Below are positions 34,852-42,998 of a stretch of DNA of 64,000 nucleotides, piece by piece (position 1 is the first letter of the stretch; each line of letters begins with the position of its first letter). This stretch comes from Acidobacteriota bacterium (GTDB taxonomy: Bacteria > Acidobacteriota > Terriglobia > Acidiferrales > UBA7541): positions 57,947 through 121,946 of the forward strand of contig JAJPIE010000028.1 in assembly GCA_021324935.1 (NCBI GenBank), read 5' to 3'. The notes below the pieces were generated by a model. The model saw only the letters and a program-made list of their open reading frames with translations. It was not told where the DNA came from and ran no database searches. Position numbers and translations under genes: made by a program.

Positions 34852-36354
34852 TTAATTGTTATCGATCTGCGCGCGCTGCAATTTGTCCGAATAGTCGATG
34901 TAGACCGACTTCCACTCGGTAAAAAAGTCGATGGCCGCGACGGCAGCTTCGCGGTGGCCGTTGCCGGTCTGTTTCGTGCCGCCAAATGGCAAGTGGGTCT
35001 CCGCTCCGATCGTTGGAGCATTCACATACACGATGCCGGTGTAAAGATCCTGCATAGCGGCAAAGGCGCGATTCACATTGAGGGTATAAATGGAAGCCGA
35101 CAGCCCGTAGGGCACTCCGTTCGCCACTTCAATTCCCTGCTCCAGGCTATCAATTGGGATCAGTGAGACCACCGGGCCAAAAATCTCCTCCTGCGCAACC
35201 CTCATTTTCGGGCTGCAATCGCCAAATACGGTGGGCTGATGGAACCAACCCTTGGCGTACTCGCCGCTTGATAACCGGCTCCCGCCCGTGAGTAGCTTTG
35301 CGCCTTCCCTCCGGCCGATCTCTATATAAGACATCACGGTCTGAAGCTGCTGCTCGTTAATGCACGGCCCCATTTCCACCGTGGGATCCAAGCCATTGCC
35401 CACTTTCAGCTTTGCCGCGCGGGCCACGAATCGGTTCACAAACTCGTTGTAAACGTTCTTGTGCACGGCCACCCTGCTGGCGGCGGTGCAACGCTGCCCG
35501 GTGGTGCCAAATCCGCCCCAGATCGCGCCGTCCACGGCCAGATCCAGATTCGCGTCCTCCATGACCAAAATAATGTTCTTTCCGCCCATTTCCAGGCTGT
35601 AATGCTTGAATACAGGCGCACAGGTTTCCGCAATAAGGCGACCCGTGGAAGTGGAGCCCGTAAAACTCACCACAGGCACATCAGGGTGTCTTGTCAGAGC
35701 CGCGCCGGTTCCAGGCCCATCGCCGCCGACAAGGTTTACCACCCCGGGCGGCAAACCTGCTTCCGCCAGCACTCCCACCAGGTTGTGGGTGGAGAGCGGC
35801 GTATCCTCCGCCGGTTTGATCACCAACGTGTTTCCGCACACCAGCGCCGGCATCATTTTCCAAGATGGAATCGCCATGGGGAAATTCCACGGCGTGATCA
35901 TTCCGCAAACACCGATGGACTGCCGCACACTCATCGCAAATTTATTGGGAAGTTCCGATGGAGTGGTCTGGCCAAACAGGCGGCGGCCTTCGCCGGCCAT
36001 GTAATAGGTCATGTCGATGGCTTCCTGGACATCGCCGCGCGTTTCGGCCAGCACCTTCCCCATTTCACGCGTCATTTCGCGCGAGAACTCCTCCTTGCGC
36101 TTCACCAGAATTTCCGCCGTACGATAGAGGATCTCCGCACGTTTCGGCGCGGGAGTGAGCCGCCAGCTGTGATACGCCGCCTTGGCCGCGGAGACTGCCG
36201 CGTCCACGTCCTCTTGGGAAGACAGCGGGAACACGCCAATGACCTCGTCCGTGTTTGCGGGGTTGCGATTCTCCAGCGTCTTGCCGCTGTTCGGCGCCAC
36301 CCACTCGCCGTTAATGAAGTTTTTGTACGCGCGCGACGCCGATGCCGTTGCCAT
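34852..36354 (-). CDS. NAD(P)-dependent aldehyde dehydrogenase
   Basis: ALDH-superfamily enzyme of 500 residues oxidising an aldehyde to the acid. Catalytic residues are visible: C289 in [12 protein letters not shown] and general base E255 in [26 protein letters not shown] (153-171), GSTSTGR (233-239) and [10 protein letters not shown] are cofactor and fold motifs. The end segment [19 protein letters not shown] resembles enzymes acting on semialdehydes such as 2-oxoglutarate or aminoadipate semialdehyde, but this does not fix the substrate. A strong AGGAGG lies before the ATG. The SDR gene is upstream on the same strand, separated by a terminator, so this gene probably has its own promoter. 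Confidence 0.93.
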   Translation of the reverse strand: MATASASRAYKNFINGEWVAPNSGKTLENRNPANTDEVIGVFPLSSQEDVDAAVSAAKAAYHSWRLTPAPKRAEILYRTAEILVKRKEEFSREMTREMGKVLAETRGDVQEAIDMTYYMAGEGRRLFGQTTPSELPNKFAMSVRQSIGVCGMITPWNFPMAIPSWKMMPALVCGNTLVIKPAEDTPLSTHNLVGVLAEAGLPPGVVNLVGGDGPGTGAALTRHPDVPVVSFTGSTSTGRLIAETCAPVFKHYSLEMGGKNIILVMEDANLDLAVDGAIWGGFGTTGQRCTAASRVAVHKNVYNEFVNRFVARAAKLKVGNGLDPTVEMGPCINEQQLQTVMSYIEIGRREGAKLLTGGSRLSSGEYAKGWFHQPTVFGDCSPKMRVAQEEIFGPVVSLIPIDSLEQGIEVANGVPYGLSASIYTLNVNRAFAAMQDLYTGIVYVNAPTIGAETHLPFGGTKQTGNGHREAAVAAIDFFTEWKSVYIDYSDKLQRAQIDNN

Positions 36355-36402
36355 GCAGCCTCCTGGAAGAAATCGAGTCTATCGGCGTACGGAGCGCACC
36401 GT

Positions 36403-36437
36403 CAAATAAAACAGGCGGCCCAGCGAAGTGGGCCGCC
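36403..36437 (-). terminator. Intrinsic terminator downstream of the SDR gene
   Basis: On the minus strand a perfect 9-bp stem GGCGGCCCA / TGGGCCGCC (36437-36414) with loop CTTCGC is followed by TGTTTTATTTG (36413-36403). It lies 43 bases after the SDR stop codon. Confidence 0.75.
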
Positions 36438-36479
36438 TTGCCTGGAACACGGAAATGCCATGCGACGCTGCGCAGTTGC

Positions 36480-37229
36480 TCAGACCTGGCCCATGCCGCC
36501 GTCGACGTTCAGCTCCACACCCGTTACGTACGACGCGTCGGACGACGCCAGAAACGCCACCGCCCCCGCCACTTCATCCGGCTTGCCGAAACGCTTCAGA
36601 GGGACGGTGTTCACCACCGTGCTGGCAAACTCGTCCAGCGCCTCCTTCGGAAGTCCCATGCGGTCGAAGAGCGGCGTCTCAATCGGACCCGGCGCGACGG
36701 CATTCACGCGGATATTCCGTGCCGCCAGGGCTGCGGCATAAGTTCGCGTCAACGAACGCATCGCCGCTTTGGTGGCCGAATATACCGTTGCATTCGCCAT
36801 GCCCTTGTGACTCACCACGCTGGTATTCAGAATCACGGACGCGCCGTCGTTCAGATACGGAAGCGATTTCTGCAACGTGAAATAAGAACCCTTGGCGTTG
36901 ATGTCGAACTGCTCGTCATAATGCTCCTCGGTTACCTGAGCCGGCGGAAGGAACTTGGCGACTCCGGCATTAACGAAGAGAACGTCGATTTTCCCGAGCT
37001 TCTTCGTCACCGTCGCAAACACCTTGTCGATCTCGCTGATTTTCGCGACATCCGACTGGATCGCCACGACCTCGCCTCCCAGAGTCTTTACCGCCTCGTC
37101 CAAGGTCTTCTGGCTGCGGCCGGTGATGGCCACCTTGGCTCCTTCTTCTTTCAGGCGCTTCGCGGTGGCCAGGCCGATGCCGCTGTTTCCGCCGGTGATT
37201 AACGCTACCTTTCCTTCCAGACGCTTCAT
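36480..37229 (-). CDS. SDR-family oxidoreductase
   Basis: Classical short-chain dehydrogenase/reductase, 249 residues, NAD(P)-dependent. GGNSGIG at 13-19 binds the cofactor; NAGVAK at 87-92 and the catalytic Y150-x3-K154 (YSATK), with the serine in LNTSVVS near 136, form the active site. Arg at 38 in TGRSQ suggests NADP preference. VNVDGGM at the end is the usual SDR C-terminus. AGGAGG is just before the ATG. It is divergent from a small ArsR regulator with a perfect 6-6-6 inverted repeat in the shared gap, which suggests that the regulator controls it. Its substrate is unknown. Confidence 0.92.
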   Translation of the reverse strand: MKRLEGKVALITGGNSGIGLATAKRLKEEGAKVAITGRSQKTLDEAVKTLGGEVVAIQSDVAKISEIDKVFATVTKKLGKIDVLFVNAGVAKFLPPAQVTEEHYDEQFDINAKGSYFTLQKSLPYLNDGASVILNTSVVSHKGMANATVYSATKAAMRSLTRTYAAALAARNIRVNAVAPGPIETPLFDRMGLPKEALDEFASTVVNTVPLKRFGKPDEVAGAVAFLASSDASYVTGVELNVDGGMGQV

Positions 37230-37289
37230 AAATCCTCCTCTTCCTGATGGCCCGGCGATCTCGCACGGGCAGATGTTTCAGGCAACTGC

Positions 37290-37307
37290 GATACTTAGAT
37301 GAGTATC
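37290..37307. promoter_or_regulatory. Candidate operator for the ArsR-type regulator
   Basis: Perfect inverted repeat GATACT-TAGATG-AGTATC in the divergent gap between the SDR and arsR genes. On the plus strand it covers the -35 position of a possible promoter whose -10 is TACAAT (37320-37325). AT-rich imperfect 12-2-12-like palindromes are usual ArsR sites; binding is inference. Confidence 0.5.
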
Positions 37308-37390
37308 TAACTCTCCGGTTACAATTAACTCCGAATTTTCCCCGGCGCCCGAAAATTTCCCCTAAACTCCTCAAAGAAAGGAGCCTGTCC

Positions 37391-37675
37391 ATGAACCTGG
37401 CACAAATTGAGAAGGTCGCCAAAGCCCTTGGAGATGCAACCCGCCTGAAAATTTACGAACATATCGCGTCGCGCGGCCAGGTCAACTGCCGCGCCCTGGT
37501 GAATTTGCGCGGCATTACCCCCGCCACGGTTTCCCATCATTTGAGGATTCTTTCCGAGGCTGGATTGATCAACTGCCGCCGCGAGGGCCAATTTGTGAAA
37601 AATCAGGCGAATCGCGACGCTTTGGAAGAATTTACCGATTCCCTGAAGAAACTAGCGGGCAAAGGCAAGAGATGA
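37391..37675 (+). CDS. ArsR-family transcriptional regulator
   Basis: Winged-helix regulator of 94 residues. ALGDATRLKIYEHIASRGQV (12-31) begins the domain as in ArsR proteins; GITPATVSHHLRILSEAGLI (41-60) is the recognition helix-turn-helix, and CRREGQFVKNQANRDALEEF forms the wing and last helix. It has C33 and C62 but no CVC metal motif, so a metal sensor is not indicated. The ATG at 37391 is used with AAGGAG upstream; a longer frame adds 48 residues that read like non-coding DNA. Divergent from the SDR gene, with which it probably forms a regulatory pair. Confidence 0.9.
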   Translation: MNLAQIEKVAKALGDATRLKIYEHIASRGQVNCRALVNLRGITPATVSHHLRILSEAGLINCRREGQFVKNQANRDALEEFTDSLKKLAGKGKR

Positions 37676-37688
37676 AACGCAGGAGTTT

Positions 37689-38219
37689 CTACTCGGGCTC
37701 GTTTTTCGCTTCGTCGCGCTGAACTTTCTGCGAAAGCAAGCGATTAGCGGCGGCATTGGGGGGAGGCGTAGGCGCACCGAGACCCGCGGTATCCGATCCA
37801 AGGCCGAGTTTCTGCAGGGTCAGCGCGTCGAATTTGCCGGTAGGAGTCAACCCGTGCGCAGACTGGAATTTCTTCATTGCGTCGGTGGAGGAATCGTCCC
37901 ACTTCCCGCTGGGTTCTCCGGTGTAGGCTCCGCTTCTGGCCAGCGCCGACTGGATCTCGTTGATCCGCTCAGGCGTCGGGGCCTGCTGCCCGCGCACGCG
38001 CTTGCCCCTGCGGCTGGAACTCTTCTTACCTTTCGTGGCCCTCTTCGCATGACTGGCACTCGCCTTCGAGTTGGAAGGCTTTGACGAAGCAGCCTGTGGT
38101 GTGGGATGCGCCGCGCGACGCTTAGCCGTCGCGAAAACAGCCGCGGGCAGCACCAGGCTGCCCACGGCCAAAGCCGCGATCAACTTGTGGGAAGTTGCAG
38201 GTGAGAGCAATGTGCGCAT
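37689..38219 (-). CDS. Exported peptidoglycan-binding domain protein
   Basis: A signal peptide (about 1-31, LIAALAVGSLVLPAAVFATA) is followed by a basic Ser/Lys/Arg-rich linker to about residue 80. A single PG_binding_1 domain follows: PTPERINEIQSALARSGAYTG, GKWDDSSTDAMKKFQSAHGL and TPTGKFDALTLQKLGLG (quoted in parts). The C-terminus is a Pro/Asn/Glu-rich tail. No catalytic domain is attached, so the protein probably anchors itself to murein in the periplasm. It is 25 bases downstream of htrA on the same strand, suggesting a shared envelope-stress transcript. Confidence 0.85.
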   Translation of the reverse strand: MRTLLSPATSHKLIAALAVGSLVLPAAVFATAKRRAAHPTPQAASSKPSNSKASASHAKRATKGKKSSSRRGKRVRGQQAPTPERINEIQSALARSGAYTGEPSGKWDDSSTDAMKKFQSAHGLTPTGKFDALTLQKLGLGSDTAGLGAPTPPPNAAANRLLSQKVQRDEAKNEPE

Positions 38220-38244
38220 CGCTGAGCGATTGTGACTGCCTGCG

Positions 38245-39801
38245 TTAGTGCCTCTCCGACGGTACTACGCCCGGCAGGAACATGGTCATCACCCGGTCGC
38301 CATTGCGGCGCAGAATCTTGAACACCACGTTCTGTCCGGGCTTCAACCCTCCCACCGCCTTGCGGTACTCCTCCATCGAAGTCACGGCCTGGTCGTTCAC
38401 CGCGGAAATGACGTCGCCGGGCTGGAAGCCCGCGTCGTCGGCGAAGCTCGCGGGGTCCACTTCCGTGACCACCACGCCCTTTTGCCCTTCGATCCCGACA
38501 TGCTCCGCACGCGTGGGCGTCAGACTTTCCACGTGCAACCCAAACTCCGCCGGGGCGTTGTCTTCCGGTGTGCTGTTCACGCTGCCCTGGGTATTCGGGA
38601 AGACGCGCGTGCGATCCTCAACCGTAGCGGTGGTTTCCTTCTGCTGTTTGTCGCGGAAATAGGTGATCTTCACCTTGCTGCCAATCGGAGCGGCAGCAAT
38701 GGGATTCACCAGATCGTTGCCGGTTTTCACTGCCATGCCATTGATCGCCGTGATTACGTCGCCGCCCTTCAGGCCGGCCTTCTCCGCCGGGCTGCCGGGC
38801 TCTACGCCTTCGATCACTACGCCGTAAGGGGCGCCAAGAGACTTCAGCGTAATCTGGTTGGTGCCGAGCTCTTCCTGGAAGCTCACCCCGATCGAACCGC
38901 GCGTCACCCGCCCGGTCTTCACAAGCTGGTCGTAAACGTTGATCGCGGTGCTCGAGGGCATCGCGAAGCCTACGCCTTCATACCCGCGGCTGCCGGTGAT
39001 GATCGCCGTATTGATACCGATCACCTGGCCCGCCATGTCCACCAGCGGTCCCCCGGAATTGCCCGGGTTAATGGCCGCGTCGGTCTGCAGGAAGCGCTGG
39101 AACTGCTGGCCGATGCCGGCGCGATCCTTGGCGCTGATGATGCCCGCGGTAACCGTGGCATTCAGGCCGAAAGGGCTGCCGATGGCCAAAACCCAATCCC
39201 CCACCTGCACGCCGTCGGAGTTGCCCAACTTCGCAAAAGGCAATTCCCTGCCGGCGTCAATCTTGATCACTGCCAGGTCCGTTGCTTCATCCACGCCCAC
39301 GACCTTGGCCGTGTATTTCGTGGTGTCGCCATTCAGCGTCACCTGAATCTTGGTGGCCTGCTCAACCACGTGATTGTTCGTCAAGATAAATCCGCTCTTG
39401 TCCACAATCACGCCGGAGCCCAGGCTGCGCTCGGTGCGGGGACCTGCGTCCGGGCGGCCGTCAAAAAAATGGAAGAAGAAATCTTCGCTGGGATCATCGT
39501 CGCCGCCGCCATGGCGCCGCGCGGATTTGCGGTCCATCACCTGGGTGGTGGCGATGTTCACCACCGCGGGCTCCACTCGATTCACAATCGAGGCAAAACT
39601 ATTTGACGAGGGCACTGGGTCCGGCAGCGCCAACGGCGCCGCGTTCAACGCTCCCGCAAACGACAACGACTTCATGGCCGAAACCTTGCCGGAAATCACC
39701 GACCCAATCAGAATTCCGACGGTGAGTGTTACTGCAATCAGTCCTGCGGCGACGTAGGTGCGGCGCCGCTTCCAGTCCACCTTATTGTTCAACTGCTCCA
39801 T
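38245..39801 (-). CDS. htrA: HtrA/DegP-type periplasmic serine protease with two PDZ domains
   Basis: Envelope quality-control protease of family S1C, 518 residues. One N-terminal membrane segment (YVAAGLIAVTLTVGILIGSV, about 16-35) anchors or exports it. Catalytic triad H144 (TNNHVVE), D175 (ATDLAVI) and S249 (GNSGGPL). PDZ1 spans about 305-390 (GVVIEGVEPGSPAEKAGLKG) and PDZ2 about 425-505 (GVVVTEVDPASFADDAGFQPG in part). A His/Gly/Asp-rich loop (GGGDDDPSEDFFFHFFDG) corresponds to the LA loop. AGGAGC precedes the ATG. It is followed by the peptidoglycan-binding protein. Confidence 0.95.
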   Translation of the reverse strand: MEQLNNKVDWKRRRTYVAAGLIAVTLTVGILIGSVISGKVSAMKSLSFAGALNAAPLALPDPVPSSNSFASIVNRVEPAVVNIATTQVMDRKSARRHGGGDDDPSEDFFFHFFDGRPDAGPRTERSLGSGVIVDKSGFILTNNHVVEQATKIQVTLNGDTTKYTAKVVGVDEATDLAVIKIDAGRELPFAKLGNSDGVQVGDWVLAIGSPFGLNATVTAGIISAKDRAGIGQQFQRFLQTDAAINPGNSGGPLVDMAGQVIGINTAIITGSRGYEGVGFAMPSSTAINVYDQLVKTGRVTRGSIGVSFQEELGTNQITLKSLGAPYGVVIEGVEPGSPAEKAGLKGGDVITAINGMAVKTGNDLVNPIAAAPIGSKVKITYFRDKQQKETTATVEDRTRVFPNTQGSVNSTPEDNAPAEFGLHVESLTPTRAEHVGIEGQKGVVVTEVDPASFADDAGFQPGDVISAVNDQAVTSMEEYRKAVGGLKPGQNVVFKILRRNGDRVMTMFLPGVVPSERH

Positions 39802-40009
39802 ACGGTCTAGCTCCTATCTGTTTCCGTGGCCCAGTCCACATGCGGAGAGTATAACACCGCAGCTTGCGCGGAGTTTCTTCCCTCTTTGGATGCGCCTCGA
39901 CGTTAACTGGCCATCCGGCCGGGGCTCCCGGGGAAATCTGCTTCATGCATTGCTTGGACGCGGAAAGGTGAGCAAAAGGCTTTCTGCGCGGGTGCGAGTA
40001 ACTTTCGGC
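39802..40009. other. Divergent intergenic region between htrA and the thrC leader
   Basis: Together with 40010-40256 this is a 455-bp gap without protein genes. The left 200 bases show no ORF, repeat or known RNA pattern that I can support; the right part holds the promoter, structured RNA and terminator listed next. Confidence 0.5.
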
Positions 40010-40038
40010 TTGACAAGCACTTGGGCTTCTAGCATAAA
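40010..40038 (+). promoter_or_regulatory. Strong sigma-70-like promoter upstream of thrC
   Basis: Perfect TTGACA (40010-40015), 17-base spacer, then CATAAA (40033-40038). Transcription would begin near 40045, about 210 bases before the thrC ATG. Confidence 0.7.
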
Positions 40039-40044
40039 TGAATT

Positions 40045-40173
<129 letters not shown>

Positions 40174-40256
40174 CCCTCCGCGCTGCCCGCGATCATCCCA
40201 CGTCATTTCATTCGGCTGCTCCGGCTATCCGCCTGTGAGCGCCGGCGAGGTGACTT

Positions 40257-41507
40257 ATGAAGGAAGTCTTTTTCTTGCGTTGCAGGGAATGTGGCAGGAA
40301 GTATCCCAACCAGCCGCAATCTTATTGTGAAGAGTGTTTCTCTCCCCTCGAGGTGAGCTACGACTACGAAGCCCTGCGGCAATCCGTGAGCCGCGAAGGC
40401 GTGTCGCGGCGCACTTTCAATATGTGGCGTTATGCGGAACTCCTGCCCCTGCCGCAGGGATTCACGCCGAGCCAACCCATCGGGGGAACGCCGCTGGTGA
40501 AGTCGCGCCACTGGGGTAGACGCTTTGGGGCGAAGAACCTCTATTTCAAGAACGACGCGGTGAACTATCCCACGCTCTCGTTCAAGGACCGCGTTGTGGC
40601 CACCGCGCTGGCGGCGGCGCAGCGGTTTGGCTTCAAGACCATCGGCTGCTCCTCCACCGGCAACCTGGCCAACGCCGTTGCCGCGCAGGGAGCGCAGCAG
40701 GGCTTTGCTACCTGCGTCTTTATTCCGGCTGACCTGGAGCCTGCGAAGGTTTTGAATACGGCGGTCTATGGCGGGCGCATCATCCGCATCAATGGCAACT
40801 ACGACCATGTCAATCGCCTGTGTACCCAGATCGCTGACAAATTCCGTTGGGGCCTAGTCAACGTCAACCTGCGGCCCTACTACGCCGAAGGTTCAAAGAC
40901 CCAAGGCTACGAAATTGCTGAGCAGCTTGGCTGGGAACTTCCCGACAACGTCGTCGTGCCCATGGCCGGAGGTTCGCTGATCGGGAAAATCGCCAAAGCC
41001 TTCTGCGAACTGGCGCATCTGGGCTGGGTGGAACCCAAGCGCGTGAAGTTTTTTGGCGCGCAGGCCACCGGCTGCTCGCCGATTGCCGACGGCGTGAAAC
41101 GCGAGCTTCCCCGCTTTGTTCCGCAAAAGCCCAACACGATTGCGCGCTCGCTGGCAATTGGCAATCCAGCTGACGGGCCCTTCGCGCTGCGTCTGATCCG
41201 CGAATCCGGCGGATGGGCGGAAGATATTTCGGACCCGGAAATCATCGACTCCATCAAGCAACTCGCGGAATCCGAAGGCATTTTCGCGGAGACCGCCGGC
41301 GGCGTCACCGCCGGGGTGGCCGCCAAATTGATCCAGCAGGGACGGATTTCGCCCGACGAAACCACGGTCGTTTGCATCACCGGAAACGGCCTGAAGACCA
41401 CCGACGCCATCGCCGCGGACTTCCCTGCCAGCGAAGCGATCGAGCCGCGCCTGGAAGCCTTTGAAGCGCTGTTGCAAGAACAACTGAAAGACACGGTAAG
41501 CGTGTAG
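40257..41507 (+). CDS. thrC: Threonine synthase
   Basis: PLP enzyme converting O-phosphohomoserine to threonine, 416 residues. An N-terminal zinc ribbon (C9, C12, C24, C27) precedes the fold-type II core, as in many bacterial threonine synthases. K110 in PTLSFKDR forms the Schiff base; SSTGNLANAVAAQG binds the substrate phosphate and AGGSLIGK the cofactor phosphate. The ATG follows GAGGTGA. The gene is preceded by a terminator-containing leader and followed by a CysO-like sulfur carrier 160 bases downstream. A different PLP lyase acting with that carrier cannot be excluded, but all ThrC motifs are present. Confidence 0.93.
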   Translation: MKEVFFLRCRECGRKYPNQPQSYCEECFSPLEVSYDYEALRQSVSREGVSRRTFNMWRYAELLPLPQGFTPSQPIGGTPLVKSRHWGRRFGAKNLYFKNDAVNYPTLSFKDRVVATALAAAQRFGFKTIGCSSTGNLANAVAAQGAQQGFATCVFIPADLEPAKVLNTAVYGGRIIRINGNYDHVNRLCTQIADKFRWGLVNVNLRPYYAEGSKTQGYEIAEQLGWELPDNVVVPMAGGSLIGKIAKAFCELAHLGWVEPKRVKFFGAQATGCSPIADGVKRELPRFVPQKPNTIARSLAIGNPADGPFALRLIRESGGWAEDISDPEIIDSIKQLAESEGIFAETAGGVTAGVAAKLIQQGRISPDETTVVCITGNGLKTTDAIAADFPASEAIEPRLEAFEALLQEQLKDTVSV

Positions 41508-41531
41508 GAGCGGCTGCAGGGGACCATGGAG

Positions 41532-41633
41532 TGGCCGGACTTTAGACCGGCCAACGGTCCTGTAGGTGCCGCACTTTAGCCAGACCAGTTTGCAATGAAA
41601 ATTTGGAATTCTGGCCGACCGAAAGGTCGGCCA
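41532..41633. repeat. GGCCG hairpin pair between thrC and the sulfur carrier
   Basis: TGGCCGG-ACTTTAGA-CCGGCCA at 41532-41553 (extended by GGACC/GGTCC) and TGGCCGACC-GAAA-GGTCGGCCA at 41612-41633, 58 bases apart. The same core recurs at 41972 and 42871. Confidence 0.65.
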
Positions 41634-41667
41634 CCACAAAATTCACATTGGAGTCCAGGAGAAACAG

Positions 41668-41943
41668 ATGGCAATCACAATTGAAATCCCAACGGCGTTT
41701 CGCCGCTTCACCGAGGGCGCGCCGAAAGTGCAGAGCGGCGCGGCCACCGTGGCCGAGGCGCTGACGGATCTCACGACGAAATATCCCGCGCTTTCGCGCC
41801 ATGTGCGCGACGAGCAGGGCCAGATCCGCCAGTTCCTCAACGTCTATCTCAATGAGGAGGACATCCGCTTCCTGAATGGCGAATCGTCTGTCCTGAAAGA
41901 CGGCGATCGCGTCCTGCTCGTCCCCTCCATCGCCGGCGGCTAA
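41668..41943 (+). CDS. CysO/MoaD/ThiS-type sulfur carrier protein
   Basis: Ubiquitin-like protein of 91 residues ending in the diagnostic Gly-Gly (SIAGG), the site of thiocarboxylate formation. The body (ITIEIPTAFRRFT, TVAEALTDLTTKYPAL, QFLNVYLNEEDIRFLNG, LKDGDRVLLVPSIAGG) matches Mycobacterium CysO as I remember it more closely than MoaD or ThiS. CysO delivers sulfide to the PLP enzyme CysM; here the neighbour is the PLP enzyme ThrC, so a role in sulfur amino-acid synthesis is a reasonable inference. AGGAGA precedes the ATG. No activating E1-like or JAMM protease gene is visible nearby. Confidence 0.85.
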   Translation: MAITIEIPTAFRRFTEGAPKVQSGAATVAEALTDLTTKYPALSRHVRDEQGQIRQFLNVYLNEEDIRFLNGESSVLKDGDRVLLVPSIAGG

Positions 41944-41971
41944 TCCCATTCCTGACGGTGCGGTGTGTATT

Positions 41972-42082
41972 GGCCGAACGTTCGATCGGCCGAAAGCGGT
42001 AACCAAACTCTAGACCGGCCCGGAATCTGCCGCGAGGAGGAAACCCGTGGCAGCTATGGAGTGCGGCCACCGCAGTGGCCGC
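41972..42082. repeat. GGCCG hairpin pair between the sulfur carrier and YciI gene
   Basis: GGCCGA-ACGTTCGA-TCGGCC at 41972-41991 and GCGGCCAC-CGCA-GTGGCCGC at 42063-42082, with a partial TCTAGACCGGCCCGG in between. Same family as 41532-41633. Confidence 0.55.
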
Positions 42083-42145
42083 TCCGCCCCGCGCAACGTG
42101 ATAGGCTATTTTTGTGTTGGCCCATAGGCCGAGTGGGAGGCAATT

Positions 42146-42463
42146 GTGGGCTACTCCGCCCTTTTCTACCATGTCGTGGATAAATTCGTAGAGCGCCGCG
42201 TTCCCTTCCGCGAACTGCACCTGGCACATGCACAGGCCGCCGCGCAACGCGGCGAACTGGCGCTGGGTGGCGCGCTCGCCGATCCCGCCGATACCGCGCT
42301 GCTCATTTTTCGGGGCAGCTCACCCGAGACCGCGAAAACCTTCGCCGAAAACGATCCCTATGTCCGCAACGGGCTGGTGCAGCGATGGGAGGTGCGCCCG
42401 TGGAACGTAGTCGTGGGCGCCAACGCCGAGCTTTCCACCGCGTCTTGGAAAGGAGGTGGGTGA
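42146..42463 (+). CDS. YciI-like protein
   Basis: Small dimeric alpha-beta (ferredoxin-like) protein of 105 residues. Family features are the HLAHAQAAAQRGELALGGAL helix-strand (25-44), the conserved FAENDPYVRNGLV (66-78) with the Asp-Pro-Tyr and the VRPWNVVVG strand (83-91). YciI proteins are linked to dechlorinase or isomerase-like chemistry, but no specific reaction is assigned. The GTG start has GGGAGG 5 bases upstream. The stop is one base before the start of the next gene, so both are co-translated. The gene is flanked by GGCCG hairpins. Confidence 0.85.
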   Translation: MGYSALFYHVVDKFVERRVPFRELHLAHAQAAAQRGELALGGALADPADTALLIFRGSSPETAKTFAENDPYVRNGLVQRWEVRPWNVVVGANAELSTASWKGGG

Positions 42464-42464
42464 A

Positions 42465-42800
42465 ATGATCGTTCGATTCTGGTCCGCCCGAACGACGCAG
42501 GTTCGCTACCCCGAATACCTGCGTCACTTCAACCAGAATGTGCTGCCGCATCTGCGCTCCCAAGCAGGATTTCTGGAAGCGCGAGTCCTCAGTCAATCCG
42601 ACGGAGTCGTCGTGCACTTCGTCGTGGAAACGCTGTGGTCCTCGCTGGAGGCCATCGAGCGTTTTGCCGGAAAAGACCGCGAAGCGGCGGTGATCGAAGA
42701 CGAGGCCCGGAAGCTGCTCACCTCCTTCGATCATCGTGTGCAGCATTACGAAGTAACGCTTCGCGAGGAGCACCGCGAAGCCACCGCCGCATCTTCGTAG
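42465..42800 (+). CDS. Antibiotic biosynthesis monooxygenase (ABM)-like domain protein
   Basis: Single ferredoxin-like domain of 111 residues. The pattern IVRFWSARTTQVRYPEYLRHF ... VLPHLRSQAGFLEARVLSQSD ... FVVETLWSSLEAIERFAGKD resembles ABM/EthD dimeric alpha-beta barrel proteins; such domains act as oxygenases, heme-degrading enzymes or unknown small proteins. The ATG at 42465 is chosen because AAAGGAGGTG ends 5 bases before it; an upstream GTG lies inside that site. It is one base after the YciI gene, and both share the same fold, so they could form a functional pair. Confidence 0.75.
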   Translation: MIVRFWSARTTQVRYPEYLRHFNQNVLPHLRSQAGFLEARVLSQSDGVVVHFVVETLWSSLEAIERFAGKDREAAVIEDEARKLLTSFDHRVQHYEVTLREEHREATAASS

Positions 42801-42870
42801 GTCCCGCCTTCTGGGGCGCCTTGTGCGCGTCCCGAATGGTGTTAGGGAACCGGCCTCTCCGAATTGTATT

Positions 42871-42890
42871 GGCCGGAGTTCAGACCGGCC
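42871..42890. repeat. GGCCG hairpin upstream of leuC
   Basis: GGCCGG-AGTTCAGA-CCGGCC, nearly identical in core to the hairpin at 41532-41553 (TTGGCCGGA-x-TT-AGACCGGCC). It is in the 198-bp gap before leuC, which holds no other feature I can support. Confidence 0.6.
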
Positions 42891-42998
42891 GCGGCTCCTT
42901 CCGCTGCCCCTAGCTTCCTGGCCGTTCTGAATTTCGCCCACGGGCAGGGCACAGCTACACCCTGCTTCCCGGGAATGCTAGAATCGCAAGGAACACCT

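Noticed and set aside
42456..42464. GTG start for the ABM-like gene
   Set aside because: It lies within the Shine-Dalgarno sequence of the ATG at 42465.
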